From contig JADING010000066.1 in the NCBI GenBank assembly GCA_017694135.1, positions 1-6,915 on the forward strand: a stretch of 6,915 nt of DNA. Direction: 5' to 3'. The position numbers and the translations under genes were made by a program. The DNA comes from Candidatus Scatoplasma merdavium (lineage in GTDB: Bacteria; Bacillota_I; Bacilli_A; RFN20; CAG-288). This document shows positions 4,679 through 6,915 of this stretch, piece by piece (the stretch's first letter is position 1; each line of letters begins with the position of its first letter). The notes under the pieces are model-generated. The model was not told the origin of the DNA and made no database searches. It saw only the letters and a list, made by a program, of their open reading frames with translations.

Positions 4679-6915
4679 ATGAAAAGAATTAATTTGTTGC
4701 TACTTTTAGTAGCGGGAGCAGGATTGTTAGTTCCTTCTATTAATAACACCTCTGTAAAATACGCTGAAACCAGCGTTGATACTGATGCGATTTTAGATGA
4801 CGCTCTTTCGCTTATTGAACTCAATGTTGACGCTAACAATGTCGTCAATGATTTCCGTTTAATTACTTACGGCAATTACGGTTGTAGCATCACTTGGGCT
4901 TCCTCTAATGAAGAAGTGGCTAAAATCGAAGTTGTCTATAAAGATAGCGGAGCCGTTTCTGATATTATTTGCCGTATAACTCGTCCAGAAAACGAAGATG
5001 TCAGCCTTACTTTGACAGCGAAAGCTTCTTATACTGCCAATGGGGTAACTACGACAAAAGAAAGAGATTTCACAATTAAAGTTTTGAAACAAAGCGATAT
5101 TGAGGTTGAAGATTTACCCTTGGAATTTAACGAAGATTTTACCTCGTATTTAACTGGCATCGATTTATCTAACTATTACAAGTGGCAGTTAGTTAAAGGT
5201 GATCAAGGCAATGTTACAATCGTTGATTCTCTTCCTAATTTCAATGATATGATTGATGGAAAGAAGGCGATAGATATTAGGTCTATGCGCTTAACTTCAG
5301 AAATAGGATATCGTTCTAAACTTAACGTCACTTCTGATCAATTGACTTCCGGCACCTTTGTGTTAGAAGGATCAATTATGTTTACTGGAGAAACTAATGG
5401 TGTAGAGCTCGAGTTGATGAACGGAGACTCTAGTTTTATAGGAATTAAGTTAGATCACACAGGTTTTTATTATTTGACTACAGCTGGATACACCAAGGCT
5501 TCTTCTTATATTCCAAAAGAAGGGGTTTGGCAGAGATTCAGACTAGAGATGAGAATGTCTTCTTACCTCCGTTTCTACGTCTATGATTGGGAAGCGGATC
5601 AATATATTGAAATAAATACTGATAACCCCTCATATATTCCAGGTGCAGGTGTCGCTTGTTCTTCTGCTGCAAGCGTTGTTGATGGCCTTCAAATTAACCT
5701 GCTTACTGGTTCTAAAGAAGGGCACACTTATTTAAGCGATATCAAGTTAGATAGTTTGGAAAACTTGGCTTTGGGTAAGCAGGTGAATCCTAACAGGGAA
5801 GATGGCATTGGAACCATCGCTAATTACGAAGACGAGATCATTGGTTTTGAAGAAGACGCTTCTGAAATCGAAGCCGAACCGGAATTCGAAGTTCACAACC
5901 GTTTTAACGAAGATGAAATTTATACTGAAAATGTCGATTACACTGTATCCGATAAGAGAGACGAGACAACTTCAAACGGATATAAGATGATTATTCACAC
6001 TTATACAGTTACTTTAACTTCAACTAAAGAAACCAAAGATGTGGTAGTTACTTATTACTTAGATAAGAAAGAAAATGCTCCTGCCATAGTAGATTTTAAG
6101 GTTTCGCATTTACAAGCGATTCAAACAGAAGATGCAACTTTAGAACCGACGCAAGGTTATTTAACTATATCAGGCAAGCTTTTTAGAAGTGACGCTACTA
6201 TCGCTTATGCGGTTTTAGATAAAGATAGCCCTGTTCCTAGTGCTGAGTCGGTGAGAAACCAAACTGTTGCTGGAGCGATTATTTCTGGCTCAAGCGTAAA
6301 CCCGTCTCGCGATATCGAGATTCAAACTCAAGGTTTGGATTTAAATAAAGAGTACGATGTGTATGCGGTAGCTTACAACTTATATGGAACAAGTCCGCTT
6401 TACGTTTCAAACGATGTTTCTACCGTCATTAACATTTCAACTCCTGAAGAGCTTTACGATATGACAACCAACATGGAAACTGCTGGTTCAACTTTCCGAC
6501 TTATTAACAACATCGATTGTTCTTCTTACGATTGGAATTACAATCCGGAGAAAGTTATTGAATTCGAAGGGGTTTTAGATGGACAAGGTTATTCGATTGA
6601 AAATTTAAATATTGAATCAACCTCGCCAGAAACAGCGTTGTTTAATGAATTTAGCGGAACTGCGAAAAACTTAACATTTAAAAACGTTTCAGTGACTGGC
6701 CTTTCTGACACCGCGGTTTTTGCTGGTATTATTACCGGTGGAACTATGGACAATATCACTTTTGAAAATTGTTCAATCGCTTACCCTGATGGAGCAAATG
6801 GTGGAGAAGGATATTTCGGTACTGTTTGCGGCCGTTTCAAGGGTGATTCTAATAAGGCGCTTGTTAACAATTTGAGTAACATTAATATCATTGATACTGA
6901 AATCAAGGGTCCTAA
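4679..6915 (+). CDS. Large exported multidomain beta-rich protein, 3' end outside window
   Basis: The frame is open for 745 codons from the ATG to the window end without a stop. A signal peptide (1 to about 29) has no lipobox, unlike its two neighbours. Residues about 35-136 look like an atrophied bacterial Ig-like domain: an AILDDALSLIEL helix, LITYGNYGCSITWASSNEEV, then RPENEDVSLTLTAKASY and FTIKVLK. Residues about 145-360 look like a jelly-roll or LamG-like sandwich (LEGSIMFTGETNGVELEL, WQRFRLEMR, YLSDIKLDSL). An acidic stretch (383-414) leads to a beta-rich part (415-462). Residues about 467-582 resemble an FN3-like domain ending LNKEYDVYAVAYNLYGTSP. From 585 onward ISTPEELYDM, FEGVLDGQGYSIENL and repeated NLTFKNVSV/NITFENCSI strands suggest a beta-helix or GLUG-like repeat domain running out of the window. 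Coupled to the pectate lyase gene, it probably acts on or binds pectin outside the cell. Adhesin is an alternative, and any catalytic domain may lie beyond the end. Confidence 0.9.
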   Translation, partial: MKRINLLLLLVAGAGLLVPSINNTSVKYAETSVDTDAILDDALSLIELNVDANNVVNDFRLITYGNYGCSITWASSNEEVAKIEVVYKDSGAVSDIICRITRPENEDVSLTLTAKASYTANGVTTTKERDFTIKVLKQSDIEVEDLPLEFNEDFTSYLTGIDLSNYYKWQLVKGDQGNVTIVDSLPNFNDMIDGKKAIDIRSMRLTSEIGYRSKLNVTSDQLTSGTFVLEGSIMFTGETNGVELELMNGDSSFIGIKLDHTGFYYLTTAGYTKASSYIPKEGVWQRFRLEMRMSSYLRFYVYDWEADQYIEINTDNPSYIPGAGVACSSAASVVDGLQINLLTGSKEGHTYLSDIKLDSLENLALGKQVNPNREDGIGTIANYEDEIIGFEEDASEIEAEPEFEVHNRFNEDEIYTENVDYTVSDKRDETTSNGYKMIIHTYTVTLTSTKETKDVVVTYYLDKKENAPAIVDFKVSHLQAIQTEDATLEPTQGYLTISGKLFRSDATIAYAVLDKDSPVPSAESVRNQTVAGAIISGSSVNPSRDIEIQTQGLDLNKEYDVYAVAYNLYGTSPLYVSNDVSTVINISTPEELYDMTTNMETAGSTFRLINNIDCSSYDWNYNPEKVIEFEGVLDGQGYSIENLNIESTSPETALFNEFSGTAKNLTFKNVSVTGLSDTAVFAGIITGGTMDNITFENCSIAYPDGANGGEGYFGTVCGRFKGDSNKALVNNLSNINIIDTEIKGP

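Noticed and set aside
4657..5092. Two short minus-strand frames (4657-4848 and 4859-5092)
   Set aside because: Both are antisense to the start of the large exported protein, which has a strong RBS, signal peptide and an Ig-like domain here.
5802..5990. Short plus-strand frame of 62 codons
   Set aside because: Lies out of frame within the large exported protein, whose frame is uninterrupted from 4679 to the end.
1..6915. Possible Mycoplasma-type code (TGA as Trp)
   Set aside because: All tryptophans read in the five genes are TGG and no in-frame TGA is seen in more than 2,000 codons; the visible stops are TAA or TAG.

Overview
The window comes from an AT-rich genome of the low-GC Firmicutes/Tenericutes type. 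Strong AGGAGG-type ribosome binding sites, two lipoprotein signal peptides and TAA/TAG stops point that way. All tryptophans read are TGG, and no in-frame TGA occurs in any gene, so nothing suggests the Mycoplasma code. A plant-fibre-exposed, gut-type Bacilli or Mollicutes-related bacterium is a reasonable guess, but the taxon is inferred.

Layout. (1) Positions 1-1732, plus strand: the 3' part of a uridine kinase gene (udk, start lies before the window), then an iron-dependent alcohol dehydrogenase gene 11 nt downstream. Together they form a housekeeping-type operon. (2) Positions 1749-1778: a strong hairpin that can serve as a terminator from both sides. (3) Positions 1817-2995, minus strand: a lipoprotein with a long Ser/Thr/Glu linker followed by two diverged copies of a beta-rich domain; its function is unassigned. 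(4) Positions 2996-3188: a divergent regulatory region with candidate promoters both ways, a 12-bp perfect palindrome, and a CcpA/LacI-like operator next to the plus-strand -10. (5) Positions 3189-6915, plus strand: a two-gene operon. The first gene encodes a lipid-anchored family 9 polysaccharide lyase (pectate lyase) with all the calcium and catalytic residues in place. The second, 11 nt downstream, encodes a large exported multidomain beta-rich protein (745 residues visible, open at the window end).

Working model (inference): the right half is a surface pectin/homogalacturonan-degrading locus. The lyase is tethered to the membrane, the large partner has Ig-like, sandwich-like, FN3-like and beta-helix-like regions that could bind or also cleave the polymer, and the divergent lipoprotein may be another surface binding protein. 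The lyase assignment is strong. The roles of the other two surface proteins are not shown by sequence alone. No RNA gene, CRISPR array or insertion sequence was found.
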